Shown: positions 13,325 through 26,000 of the stretch, piece after piece
Layout: each line of letters starts with the position of its first letter
How positions within the stretch are numbered: the stretch's first letter is position 1
Assembly: GCA_951799425.1 (NCBI GenBank)
Contig: OX637395.1
Location: 40,229,173 to 40,293,172 of the forward strand
From: Ilex aquifolium
Lineage: Eukaryota; Streptophyta; Magnoliopsida; Aquifoliales; Aquifoliaceae
DNA length: 64,000 bases
Reading direction: 5' to 3'
Translations under genes and position numbers: made by a program
The notes under the pieces: generated by a model
What the model saw: only the letters and a program-made list of their open reading frames with translations
Database searches by the model: none
What the model was told of the DNA's origin: nothing

Positions 13325-14414
13325 CAATGGAATTTCTACTGTGCCATATCAGGATATGATTGGGAAGTTTTTGGCCTACATATACCAGAATGATGAGGGG
13401 GTTGCCATGGAGTAATGGCACTTCAGCTGTTGGAAAGAGGCTATGTTCCACATGTTTATACTTCTTTTCTTATAATTTTTAGCCAAAAAAAAGTTCCTTA
13501 ACTGATCTTAACTCCAGTTGTTCTTTTAGACTGCACTGGCCTTCCTTTAATCTAAAGACCAGCCTTAACTGGCTTAAGTAAGAGTTGGACATTATCTCAC
13601 AGGACTATGTAAATAACAGCACATTCTAGCATGAATATTGAATCACTATCGAATAGTAACTATTCGATTTCAACATGACAAACCCTGAAAAGTACTTGAC
13701 TTTTAAAATTTTCTTGAACTGATACTATACGAATTTATAGAATTAGAGGTTTTTTTTTTTTCACTTGATTGCATTATTATCTAGACTAAGTGCAATTTAG
13801 TTTATAGGAGCACATGATTGGTGGTTTTTATAGAGAGAAGAGATGATAGGATTTAATTTTTATGTTCACCTATTATACGTGTTGATTCGAACATGACAAG
13901 GTTAGTAAATATATTGAGTGATTGTTAGATAATTTGAATTGTTTTAAACAAAAGATCTTGAAATTGTATTGACTTCTAATTTTTACAATTTAGGGATATT
14001 TGTGGGCCTGTACACTTTTAATAACTTATTTGTCAAAAAGTCCAATCACCAAATTATTTTGTTAGGAAGTACATTTCAGGTTTAAATGACTCTAATACCC
14101 TTAATTATCTATTTACTGAATTAGCTAAACCGAATTAAGAAACAAAATCAAATCATTAACTGAGTTGTTATTTCAATAGAGTTTCATTCAAACACGAAAT
14201 GTTCGTGCAAGATTTGAGGGGAAATTTTTTAAATTTATGCAATCCTTCTATTAAAATGGGCAACTGAATTTCTTTCCATGAAAAAAAGGCAACTATTTAG
14301 ATTTCAAGAGCAACTATTTTCTTATATTAAAATGTTATGATTTTCCTAAAAAGTTCTGACTTATTAACCCCCAAATCCCTAAAAAATTCAAAAACCTCAT
14401 GAATTTGGGTTCGT

Positions 14415-14690
14415 AAACAAAACAGTGACATAATTAAGAAATAGCATGACATCAAAAAAAGACATCAAATAGTAAATTCACACATTAAAGAGTGACATAA
14501 TTAAAAAATAGTGTGACATACTTAAAAAAATAATGTGACATCAAAGAATTATATAATTTTTAAAATAATGTGACACCAAAGGGTAAGATAATTTTAAAAA
14601 TAGTCTGTCATAATTAAAAAAATAACGTGACATCAAAAAGTGACATAATTTTAAAAATAGTGTGACATCAAATACTAAAAAATTGATAAC
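14415..14690. repeat. Degenerate tandem repeat of an AGTGACATAATT-type unit
   Basis: Five to six imperfect units built from AGTGACATAATTTTAAAAAT followed by AGTGTGACATCAAA, mostly about 45 bp apart, can be followed by eye. They are noncoding and AT-rich. Between 13325 and 16689 I see no gene. Confidence 0.6.
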
Positions 14691-15514
14691 CCATCTTGTA
14701 GAAGACCGATAATGGGTATCGGTGGCTGTTTGAAAAAGATGAATATGAAAAATGAAGATATGAAAAATAATGATTACAATTTGAATCAATATACAGCAAA
14801 AACGTTAATTGTCAAATATATTTTTATAATTTTTTTAAAATTCAAACGATTAATTGCCAATTAAAATAACAAACCACTCAATAAAAACATAATCCAAAAA
14901 GAAGAAGAAGGAAACTACTAGATATTACATAAAATAAGTAAGGGCATTTAAGTACTACTAAAATATGAAAATTTGAAAATATGTACTTAGTCACCAAATA
15001 TTTTATAAAAAATATACTTACTAACTTAAAAATTTTGACGATAGACTTTTCCAATAATATTTTAAAAAATATGTTCCTCCTCACAAATTTTCCTAAATTT
15101 TATAATCTACGACATGACTCAAATAAGAGCAAGGTGCTAGTGACCCAATTTACCAACCAAAAAAAAAATTTGGGCCTTTAACTGGGCCAACGCTGTGAAT
15201 TTAAAAGTGAAAATTGGACTGAACTATCCTTTCTAAATCTCCTCAAAAAATGGACAACTCAAAACTATTTTATTTTAGAGCAAATCTTACATAAAACTTT
15301 GGGTTGCTAATAATACCATTTAATGCTTAAAATTGAATACTTTAAATATTTAATAAATTAAATTCATTTGATAACCTAAAACTCATACTACTTAATATTT
15401 TAAATATTTCTTAAAAATATATTAAAATTTTAAGTAGTAAGTCACATACTTATCACTTAATGCTAAAAATGTTAGTTAATAAGGATTTTATCAATTTCTC
15501 ATAATAGACAACTA

Positions 15515-15975
15515 TATCATCACTACCATTGTGTCATTGCTACCACCATCGCCACCACCACCATTGTGTTATTGTCGCCATCACCACCACCATCGTTGTC
15601 GCCACAACTACGATTGTATCATCGTCACCAGTACCACCACTATTGTCATCACCACCACCATCAATATCAACACCATTGTCGCCACTATCTCCACCACCAT
15701 CACCATCGTCATCACTATTGTATCACCGTTACCACCACTACCATTATGTTGCCGCCACCAGCATCATTGTGCCACCTCTACCACTGTCATTGTCACCACC
15801 ACCACCATCACCATTGTGTCGTCGTCGCCACCATCATCATCACCATTGTTGTTGTCACCATTACCATTATATCATCGCCACCACCACTACCATTATTGTT
15901 ATCGCCGCCACCATTATGTCACCACCACCACCACCATCGCCGCCACCACTATCACTACCACCATCATTTGTGATG
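15515..15975. repeat. Compound trinucleotide (CAC/CAT/CCA) microsatellite
   Basis: About 460 bp of ACC, ATC and GCC triplets, with almost no departures, leaves several plus-strand frames open. The apparent His/Thr/Pro-rich peptides are by-products of the repeat. Confidence 0.9.
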
Positions 15976-16586
15976 GTGGTGATATGAATAAGACAGTTAT
16001 GGAGAGATATTTAAAAAGAAAGGACAAAATTAAAATAATAATAATTTTCAGACATCAACTATTTATATTTGTCAAACAGTTTAATTAAATTCAATACTTG
16101 AATTTCAGTTAATATCAAACAGTCCACGAATTAAAAAATTTAGCATTCAATACTTAAAATTCAGTATTCAATTTTTAGTTTTCAGCTTTCAATTTTATCA
16201 AATACGACCTTAAATGCTGTCATATTTGTCATTTATTTAATTGTGGTTCTTAGTATTTATTATGATCCATTACCTATTTAATGATAGTGATTCATCAAAT
16301 TAAAATTTTAAATCAATTTTTTAAATCTATTTAAATTTTTTTTTTTTTTTAAGCAGTCAAAAAGTATCCTGACTAATTTACGTCAAATAAATCCCTAAGC
16401 TAACTTTAAACAATTGCAAAAATTCAAAGCTGTTTGTAACTCGTGCCTATTAACTTTAAGCTATCTCCTGGTTTACCACCCAAAATCACTTTCCTTTTCA
16501 GTAAATGTGCACACGGCGCATCTTATAAATCCTCACTGATGATCTCCACGTTCCTCGCAAATGCACTGTCCAAATCTCAGCCACTG

Positions 16587-16614
16587 CTCTCTCTCTCTCT
16601 CTCTCTCTCTCTCT
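16587..16614. repeat. (CT)n microsatellite in a 5' leader
   Basis: A pure CT run lies about 75 bp before the start codon of the zinc-finger gene at 16690, probably in its 5' UTR or core promoter. Confidence 0.8.
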
Positions 16615-16689
16615 AACTCTAACACACGCACTCGGTGATATACATGAAACAGTTTTTTTTTGGACAAATGATACAGTTTAATTCCTCGA

Positions 16690-18747
16690 ATGTTGCCTAT
16701 AAACCCTAGTTCAATCTTATCCGCCTCAAAACCCCCCTTCCTCTCCCTCAGCATTCTCTCTCCTCCGCCTTCCACCACCACCATCCTCTGTCGAGCCGCG
16801 GCGGATCCTCCAGTGGGCCCCTCATTTCCGCGTTGGTGGTTCAGCTTCCCGGCAGCCGCGGACGCCGCCTCTAGCAGCGGCTCAATCGGCCAAACCTCCG
16901 ACGGTTCCGCCGCGGCTGAGAGGCGAATTGCGAGTAACAAGAACACTAAGATCAATGCGAGAGAGAAGAGGTGGTCACGTGACCGTGAGAGCTACTTGGG
17001 TGACGATGCTGACGCTCTTCCACTTCCCATGACTTACCCAGACTCATCTCCGGTGTCGCCTGACGAGATTGACCGGCGCTTCCGTTGTGACCCCAAAATT
17101 GAGGTTTAATTTTTTTTTTCTATTTTGTAATCTCCTGTTTGGCTGCCGAGAAAATTTGAGAAAAAAACATAGTCGATTTTTTTTTTTTTTCTTTCTAATT
17201 TGTTATCACCTGTTTGGTTTTTGACTTTCTGTTGTGCTTAATGATGAGAATTGCAGGATTGTTACGACGTTGTGTATGAATGGACTGGAAAGTGTCGGAG
17301 TTGCCAAGGGTCAGGATTTGTCAGTTACTATAATAAAAGAGGGAAGGAAATTACGTGCAAATGCATACCCTGCCTTGGAATTGGTACTCTTTTCCTCCTT
17401 TTATTGTATGTTAATAACATGTGTGTACTATGATTCAATAATTCATAGTTCTATTTTTCATTATCTGCGTATGTATTTTTCATTCCCAGCGTTGGTATCT
17501 TTATCTGTATGTCATGAACTAATAGTGTGTAAGGAAGGAAGCATCTTACCAAGTACGGAGTTATTAACTGGTATTTTTCGTATGGAGGGCTTAAAAAAAT
17601 TGAGACGAAATGACAAACTATTGATGAGTGAGTTAGGTCAAGGGAGTTGAAAATGCAAAACTCGGATAATCAAGTGAATGGTTAATCAATTTCACTTTAT
17701 CCTATTTTATTCTGGTGCAAAAGGAGAAGAAATGATATCCAATTTTCATATGACTATGTGTGATGGTATTTTTTTAAAAAGTTGAGTAAATAATGTGGCC
17801 AATGGCAGTCTAATCAATCATACTTAAGGGAAAAATAAAAAGTTGAGTAAATAATGTGGCGAATCTGAGATTAAATTGATACTCAATCTTCATTGTGGAG
17901 TTTTTAGCTTCCCCAGACCTATTGTACTTTGTAAGCATTTTTTTTATGTGGTTGTGTTATATCGACCTGTGAACCTTTAAGATCGAAGGCCTGAAACCAC
18001 ATTTCATAGTTCAGTATTGTGATTTGCAGTTTAAGTTTTAATGCACCCAACTGAAGAGTGTCTGGAAGCTTGTGAGAATTTATTTGCAAAGTTTTGAATT
18101 TGACCATTACTTGCTTTGGAAGGGAACTTATGGAGGTCGATGAAGTTGAAACCTAAAAGTCTGCTCGTGTTGAATTTCTTTGAAATGTGTCTTTCTACAG
18201 GATTTTGGTTATTGGGATAGAAAGCTTTGGTTTATGTTGTTTGGAGAGCTTTTAGACAGTTTATTTGATCCATTTATTTGGAATTGTCAAGTTCAAGCAA
18301 ACACATAAATATGTATTTGATCAAATTCAGACATACCTTGCATAATTTTCCAATAGGTGTCTTTGTGCCCTCTGACCGAATAAACCAAATACTCCTTCCA
18401 CTTGCATAGCATATTTGCATTAGATTAAGCAAGCAACATGTGCCTGGCTAGTCATCTTGTTTATGAGGAAAGAGGAAGTGATGCGAGCATAAGAGCACAA
18501 GTGTTTCTTCTTTAAGCCTGGTAAAAGTGATTTTGAATACTCAATAACTAAATGCTTTAGGAGTAGTTTCCATTGTTTGAGAAATCATACCTCCACAGAT
18601 AAATAATTGTAATACCCCTTTTATTGTAATTTAGTCTCTGTTGATTTCACACTTGATATTCTCATCATTCCAGGATATGTGCAGAAGATAACAACACGCG
18701 GGGATGTTGATGTCATGGAGGATTTGGATAATGGGAAACCACCTTGA
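16690..18747 (+). CDS. Chloroplast-type DnaJ-like zinc-finger protein (BSD2/LQY1-like family)
   Basis: Three exons (16690-17103, 17257-17383, 18674-18747) join into 204 aa. Residues 1 to about 60 are rich in Ser, Pro and Thr and poor in acidic residues, as in a plastid transit peptide. Exon 2 encodes [18 protein letters not shown] and [10 protein letters not shown], two CxxCxGxG motifs at about 151-158 and 174-181. That is half of the four-repeat cysteine-rich domain of DnaJ, with no J domain. The tail reads [17 protein letters not shown]. Small plastid proteins of this family act as Rubisco or photosystem assembly factors or as thiol isomerases. Which role applies here is unknown. A spliced end in exon 3 completes the second motif (G/Y junction). 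Confidence 0.85.
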
Positions 18748-20039
18748 CACAAGTAACCATGAATATTTTTTCCAACCCGGGAATATTATTGTTACAACTT
18801 CGATGAGCTCATCTGCGTATTAATACATGCAGAATTGTTGTAATTCTTAAGCAACCCTTCGTTGCATTTTTTTTTACCTAATTTTGTTGAGCTTAAACAA
18901 AAGGATGAGTCTCTTATATTTTTGTTTTGTTGTTGATGAGTGACAACAAAAGGAGATGTTGGAGGATAGAATCAAGGGAATTCGTTGTTCCCCGTAGGAC
19001 TCAAGAATATATTACTTTTCATGTCTGCCATAATCCTCGCCTTTCTTCGAACGTTGGTTGCATAGAGGTGTTCAGTTGTTGAGGAATAATATTATTCTGG
19101 TTTATCCTTATGCTTTCAGGGTAATATATCTTTTATGCTTGCTTTCATGGTGATAAATCTCATTCCACCATGCTAATAATCAAGGGTTGATATACTTTTA
19201 AATCTCGTTCTTGTAAGTTTTTGCTGTCTTCACAAAGTCCTAGCAGATGATGTCAAATTTGAATTTTCTTGCTATCCATTGAAACTGTCAAAGAGGAAGC
19301 TCCTGCAGAAACCATCCCGATTGTTTTCATCCCGAAACGCTCGGAACTCTAGCTTATTGCCTTTTTTTTTTTTTTGGGTAATGTGATAAATAATGTCTGG
19401 ACTAATTTACGCGCATTTTAACTAATTTTTTCTCCAATCCGGTAAAAAAAATACCATTCATGTGGAAACTAAGAAATTTATGAGAAATAAATTTCTTATA
19501 GTTTGGTCTCGAAAGAGTTATCAAATTTTGAACTCATGACGTTTGAATTTATAGTTTGTTCTGTCTCTATTATTAAATCAATATGACCTCTACAAGTACA
19601 CTAAAAGAAAAAAACAAAAATAAATCTGAGGTGTATATGTCAATCTAAAATTGATACCCAAGACCAGACTTTTCCATTAAATAGAAAAGCCAACCTGTTT
19701 AATCAGATCAAATCACTAATGACTAAATATTATGTAAAACTGCTATAGAAGGAAAAGGAAATGGGAATTAAAAAAAAAAAAACTACCTCGCCAGTAAATG
19801 ACGTGTCTAATCAGACAACAAAATAATATTGCGGAGCCGACTACGGTACAGCCATTTGACTTTCGGTAGGGTACCGAAATCCACTGTGCACCGTAGATCT
19901 GTCTAACAAGAAAACTGAGCCGTTGATTTTATTTTTTAAAAGAGTTACCGGTTACCGGTTGCTAGACATGTCAGATAGTACATATGAGGACTAGGAGATT
20001 GTGTAACGTAATGAAGGAAGGAATATTTACAAGTTGAAT

Positions 20040-20950
20040 GGATTGTATACCAAATTTTTGGGTATATTTACAACTTCAATGGAAATATTTACAACTTTCA
20101 TGGATTATTTACCACTTTTATGAGAATATTTACAACTTTAATGGATCAATTACCACTTCAATGGATCATTTACCACTTTTATAGAAAAATTTACAACTTC
20201 AATGGATCGTTTACGACAGTAATGAATTTTTTACGATATATAATACTCCATGATCGATCATTAAATATGATAGATCGATCATAGTTTAACGTAATATATG
20301 AGTAACCCAAGAAGATATACAACTTCAATGGATGATTTTACCACTTTTAAAGCAATATTTACAACTTTCATGGATTATTGACCACTTTTAATGGAATATT
20401 TACAAATTTAATAGATCAATACCACTTTTATGGGAATATTTACAACTTCAATTGATCATTTACTACTTTTATAGTAATATTTACAACTTCAATGGATATT
20501 TTACCACTTCAATGGATCATTTACCACTTTTATAGGAAATTTCCAACTTCAATGGACCGTTTATAACAGTAATGGATTTTTTACGATATTTAATACTCCA
20601 TGATCGATCGATCATATTTTTAACGTAATATATGAGTAACCGAAGAAGATATACAACTTCAATGGATCATTTTACCACTTTTAAAGAAATATTTACAACT
20701 TTCATGGATTATTGACCACTTTTAATGGAATATTTACAAATTTAATGGATCAATACCACTTTTATGTGAATATTTACAACTTCAATAGATCATTTACTAC
20801 TTTTATAGTAATATTTACAACTTCAATGGATAATTTAACACTTTAATGTATCATTTACCACTTTTATAGGCAAATTTCCAACTTGAATGGCTCATTTACC
20901 ACTTTTATGGGAATATTTACAACTAATGGGGGGAAGCATTTGCTAAACGA
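20040..20950. repeat. Higher-order tandem repeat (about 40-bp subunits in a 334-bp unit)
   Basis: Short subunits of the type TTTACCACTTTTATGGGAAT plus TTTACAACTTCAATGGATCA are arranged in a longer unit. The marker AACGTAATATATGAGTAACC recurs at 20288 and 20622, giving a period of 334 bp. Each long unit contains one ATGATCGATC-type block. The segment 18748-20039 between the last gene and this array shows no gene. Confidence 0.85.
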
Positions 20951-21910
20951 ATGATATTTTTTTACAATTTTTAATGGTCCATGATCGATCATATTATATG
21001 TTCGATCGATCATGGGACTCAGGTGTGTTCGTAAGTAATGGATATCCAATAATATATACAACTTTAATGGATCATTTACCATTTTTATGGGAATATTTAC
21101 AACTAATGGGGGGAAGCATTTACTAAAGGAATGATATTTTTTTACGATTTTTTATGGTCCATGATCGATCATATTATATGTTCGATCGATCATGACACTC
21201 ATGTGTGTTCGTAAGTAATGGATATCCAATAATATATACAACTTTAATGGATCATTTACCACTTTTATGGGAATATTTACAACTAATGGGGGGAAGCATT
21301 TACTAAAGGAATGGTATTTTTTTACGATTTTTGATGGTCCATGATCGATCATTGAATATGTTCGATCGATCTTGAAAGTCATGTGTGTTCGTAAGTAATG
21401 GATATCCAATAATATATACAAGTTTAATGAATCATTTACCACTTTTATGGGAATATTTACAACAAATGGCGGAATAATTTACTAAAGGAATGATATTTTT
21501 TTACAAGTTTTAATAGTCCATGATCGATTATATTATATGTTCGATCGATCATGACAGTGATGTGTGTTCGTAAGTAATGGATATCCAATAATATATACAA
21601 CTTTAATGGATCATTTACCATTTTTATGGGAATATTTACAACTAATGGGGAACCATTTACTAAAGGAATGGTATTTTTTTACCATTTTTGATGATCCATG
21701 ATCGATCAGATTAAATGTTCGATCGATCATGTAAGTCATGTGTGTTCGTAAGTAATGGATATCCAATAATATATACAACTTTAATGGATCATTTACCACT
21801 TTTATGGGAATATTTACAACCAAAGGGGGGAAGCATTTACTAAAGGAATGGTATTTTTTTACGATTTTTGATGGTCCATGATCGATCAATTTATAAGTTA
21901 GATCGATCAA
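20950..21910. repeat. 180-bp satellite-like tandem repeat
   Basis: The marker GGATATCCAATAATATATAC recurs at about 21040, 21220, 21400, 21579 and 21757, so the period is 178-180 bp over at least five copies. Each copy holds CATGATCGATCA and TTCGATCGATCATG palindromes. Because 180 is divisible by three, minus-strand frames stay open across units and give repeated peptides (LYILLDIHYLRTH) that I do not regard as genes. Confidence 0.92.
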
Positions 21911-22640
21911 TATACTTTCTGTGAAGTAGCAAAATCGATTTATATGAATTAGATTGATCAAACATAAATTATGATCGATCAGAATGTCACAGTTGTTTCA
22001 ATCAGAGATTAAAAGTACTGTGGCGGTCTGATCGATCGTATAAAAAAATGATTGATCAAATATGTACAAAACTCGAATTTGATCCATCACAGAATACTTA
22101 TTTGATCTATCATTTTATGAAAACGATCGATCAGAAAGCCACAGTACTTTAAAAACTCTGATTGAAACAACTGTGACAATATGATCGATCATTATTTATT
22201 TGTGATCGATCTATTTCATGTAATTAAATTTTTTAATTAATTCATGTAAATTAATTTTATTAAAATATTAAATTTAATATAAACTACAATTTGATCGATC
22301 ATATATTTATTAGGTCGATCTATTATTGTAATGGATTATTCGATCACTGAATAATGATCGATCGTGTACATATGAACAAGTTAACGACCGATCAAATTGT
22401 AGTGATCGATCAGTTAGATAGATCTAAATTGGTCAAATTCTGAAAGTTAGTGATCGATCACTTAGTTATTCGATCTATCATTAACCTTTTGCCACTACAT
22501 GATCGATCAGTTATTTTGCGATAGATCAATGTAGAGGTGTTGTAGCAGAAGAATGGTGTTTCAGTCCCCTCATATTAGCGGGTTAAATGTGGTAGGCTGA
22601 AACTATCCGATCGATCGTATATTAGTTTGATCGATCGGAA
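21910..22640. repeat. TGATCGATCA-rich region with a 40-bp inverted repeat
   Basis: More than a dozen copies or one-base variants of GATCGATC occur at irregular 20-60-bp spacing. Within it, 21985-22024 and 22138-22178 are near-perfect inverted copies, starting TGTCACAGTTGTTTCAATCA and its complement, about 113 bp apart. The region ends just before the promoter of the HMG/Ulp1 gene. Confidence 0.85.
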
Positions 22641-22661
22641 GTTAATTTTTTTCCAAGGCTG

Positions 22662-22920
22662 AACGACGTCGTTTAGTGTTTATTTAAATACCAACCAATC
22701 AGGTTGTGACAACTAGCTACAGCAGTTCCCTCCTATTTCCTCCATAATCCCGCCAAAAACCACTACCCAGCTCCCTCCATCCTCTAAACATTGAGCTCAC
22801 TGGTCTCCTCTTTCTATCTTCCAAAAAATCACCACTCCCCTATTCATCCGACTCCATCTTCTTTGTTCCGAATTCTGTGCCTCCCTCTGCATCACAAGCT
22901 TTTTATTCCTTGCAATATGG
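22662..22920 (+). promoter_or_regulatory. Putative promoter and 5' leader of the HMG/Ulp1 gene
   Basis: A perfect 12-bp palindrome AACGACGTCGTT (bZIP-like ACGT core) lies at 22662-22673, followed by TTTATTTAAATA near 22680 as a TATA-like element and then a strongly pyrimidine-rich leader. It lies directly inside the GATCGATCA array. Confidence 0.4.
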
Positions 22921-23012
22921 ATTTGAGGTCATAAGTATCCCCTTTCAGTATTTCAAAAAAGGTTTGTATTGGTCTACGTAGAAGTGTGTACACTCCTCCT
23001 CATTTGTCTTAG

Positions 23013-26000
23013 TTTCGGCTTGTTGTGATTAACGAGCAGGAGGAGATACATAATAAGGTATCATGAAATTATTAGTGAATATATGAAATGTTATTTTTTA
23101 TAAATGGTATGTTTTCAGTGTTTGACATCTCTGTGTGTGTCATAATTGGAAACATTTACGTACTGGTAATGATGTTATAGTTGTGAATGAATGTGTTGGT
23201 GAGTGAGTGTGTTTTAGAAGGATATCTGACTGGTTTAGAGAAGTGTATGTGTAGCATATACTTATTTATATGACCTATATACCATGTGTTATTTGCAGGG
23301 TAGTAGCAAGGCAATAGACTTGGGAAGTCCAATTTGGCGATTTTTGTAATGTAAGATATGATTATATTGTTGAAAATATTTCAGAATCATCACATTTCAG
23401 ACTTCATATTATGGTACATATTCCAGGGGGAAGAAGAGGTCACAGGAGTCAAAGGCTGAAGGCTTGAAAGCACAACGTCCACCCACTGCATGGCTATTTT
23501 TCTAGTATGAAACATTTGTGAATTGTAGTGTAAAATTATTTTGTGGTTAATGTATATTTGATAATGTACGTATTTGTTGTACTTCCATTACAGTAAGGAA
23601 CAAATGCAGAATATCAAAGGAAACGCTGATCAAAAAGTGACACGCGAGGTATAATTTTTGTTACAACAAGCGAGTATTGGTTGGAATAGTGAAATTAATA
23701 ATGTCTTCCAATTGAACTTGTATTCATAAGGTGATTAAACAACTGGGTGACCAATGGAGGAAGATGGCAGATTGTGAGAAAGAGAAATACAAAGAACTGT
23801 CTATACATGCGAAGAGTGAATATGATCGTGTGAAAGATAATTCGGGGAAAATAACAGAACGGGTAATTATATAATTTCGATGCTAATTTTCACAATCCAT
23901 CGTTTACATTTACTGCACCTCTCCAACTGACATTTCTGTCTATGTTTTGACAAATAATCAAAGGGGACGCTTGGTACAAGGTGTTCGCCTGGGAAAATTG
24001 TAAAAATGATACAACTTTTATGTGATGAGCAGAAAGCTGCAATAAAAGAACTTGGTTTTGGAGGGATGTTGAGCCTTAAATGTGGGGAACTGAAGCGGGG
24101 TTTATGTGCATGGTTGATTGAACGGTTTGACACTGTGTCAATGACATTAAATGTGTACGGTGAAGCTATTCAGTTATCAACCATGGATGTTGAATGTGTC
24201 ATGGGTTTGAGAAACGAAGGCTTGGACGTGGAGACTACTGGGCCCAGTGAAAGGATTAATGACATTTGGAATTCATTATTCAATGGCGTTAAGGATATCC
24301 CGTTGAGACATGTGAGTGAGAGACTTTGTGTACTTAAAGTGGCTTCGGATGAGTTTAGGATATATTTTGTGCTATTTCTTATTGGACATCTTCTATACCC
24401 AACCATGCGTACTTCAATTAGCAGCGGGTATCTTCACAGTGTTGTAGACGTTCCTTCTATAGGAAAGAGAAATTGGGCGAAATTTGTATTTGATGGTATG
24501 GTTGAAGGGGTACGAAAATATCAAACTCGTCATCATAAAAATGTTAGTGGATGTTTACTTGTTCTTATGGTAAGGTATCAGTTTTTTTTGTTTAGTAATT
24601 TTATGTTGTGCTTGTTTCACACAACTTTTACTGAATGACCTCGTTTATTTTTTTAATGTAGATAGTATATCTAGAGCGGTTCACACCCAAAGCGGTGTTT
24701 GTTAAACAACCGCCATGTAGGAGCATCCCTCGAATTGCTGCATGGGGGGATGAGGAAATTAAGAAACATGTAAGAATGTTGAAGAAGTCCAAATGACTAG
24801 CATGTCAAGAAGTTACTTGCAAAGTTTTGGACGACACCATGAATAAACCCCAACCAGTCGCTACAGTCAGCCTTAGTAAACGATCCACCCATGAAGTGAA
24901 GCAACCTATTTTGACATCAGATGAAAAACCACCAGTACGTATATACCATGATACTGAAATCAGAACTAATTTATATATAGTTTAGGACACGTGATTAATT
25001 GTGTAAATGTGTAGGAATGGGAGGCCAGAATGGTTAAGATGGAGAATGCGATTGTTAACCTTACTGGCATGGTGGGGTCAATGGTTAACATGATGCAAAT
25101 GTTCATGGGTGGATCGTTTCCTAAACCATCAAATTACCAAGACATAGAGAATGCTGCTGCTGTCGGAGAAGTTGATGAGAAAAAAATTAAAATTGACTTG
25201 AATGAAGGTGTAAATGCCAATTCCCGGAATGAAGTGGATGTGGACTACCGGATTTGGACACCCATTGCCGCTATCCACACCCCACCACCAAAACCATTCC
25301 AGGAGGCACGGCGACGGCCAGTGAATACTGACAATGACGGTTACAAACATAATGACGTTGGTGACCTGCAAGAGGCTTCTTACTCATGCACACAAACATC
25401 GTTCCCACCAATGCAGCTAAGAAGAGATTCTAAACGGAGGCCAAGCAAATATGTGATGTCACCATATGAACAACCAAAGGTATAACATACATCAAACTTA
25501 CTGTATTAATTAAGTACATTATACGTTATCCTCACTTATATTTTACTCCCTTTAACCACAGAATCGTTGGGTGAAGAAGGATGATAACAAAGAGGGCAAG
25601 GGGGAGGTGAATAATCCCCCTGATCACATTCAAGAAATGGACAATTCCATTCATAAACAAATAATGCCCAAGGTTCTGACAGCAGTTATTATTATTATCC
25701 AAGGTTTTGTATATCTTTATGTTCAAATTATCTGTCCACAAGGCGGTTACAACATGAATTGTTATGACAACAAGGCATCGATCGATGTGTACAAGACTCC
25801 ACACAAATCTGCTAACAAACTGAAAGTGTCTTGTACAAGTGCATCAGTTGCTGAAATTCATAAGGTATGTTTTTTTACATTGTTGATTACGTGACAAACT
25901 TGAATGGTAGTTTAATGACACAGATTGGGGAAACAGATTTCAGAATCTACTTTGGGTATTCCACAGCACGTTGAGGAATATGCAAATGTAGACATACTGT

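Noticed and set aside
15529..16088. Long overlapping plus-strand reading frames rich in His, Thr, Pro and Ser
   Set aside because: They are translations of a compound trinucleotide microsatellite, open in several frames at once.
20864..21961. Minus-strand reading frames with repeated LYILLDIHYLRTH peptides
   Set aside because: The 180-bp satellite period is a multiple of three, so frames stay open by arithmetic; no domain or promoter supports coding.
22917..22934. ATG at 22917 as the start of the HMG/Ulp1 gene
   Set aside because: It reaches a stop after five codons, and no donor joins it in frame to the exon at 23013.
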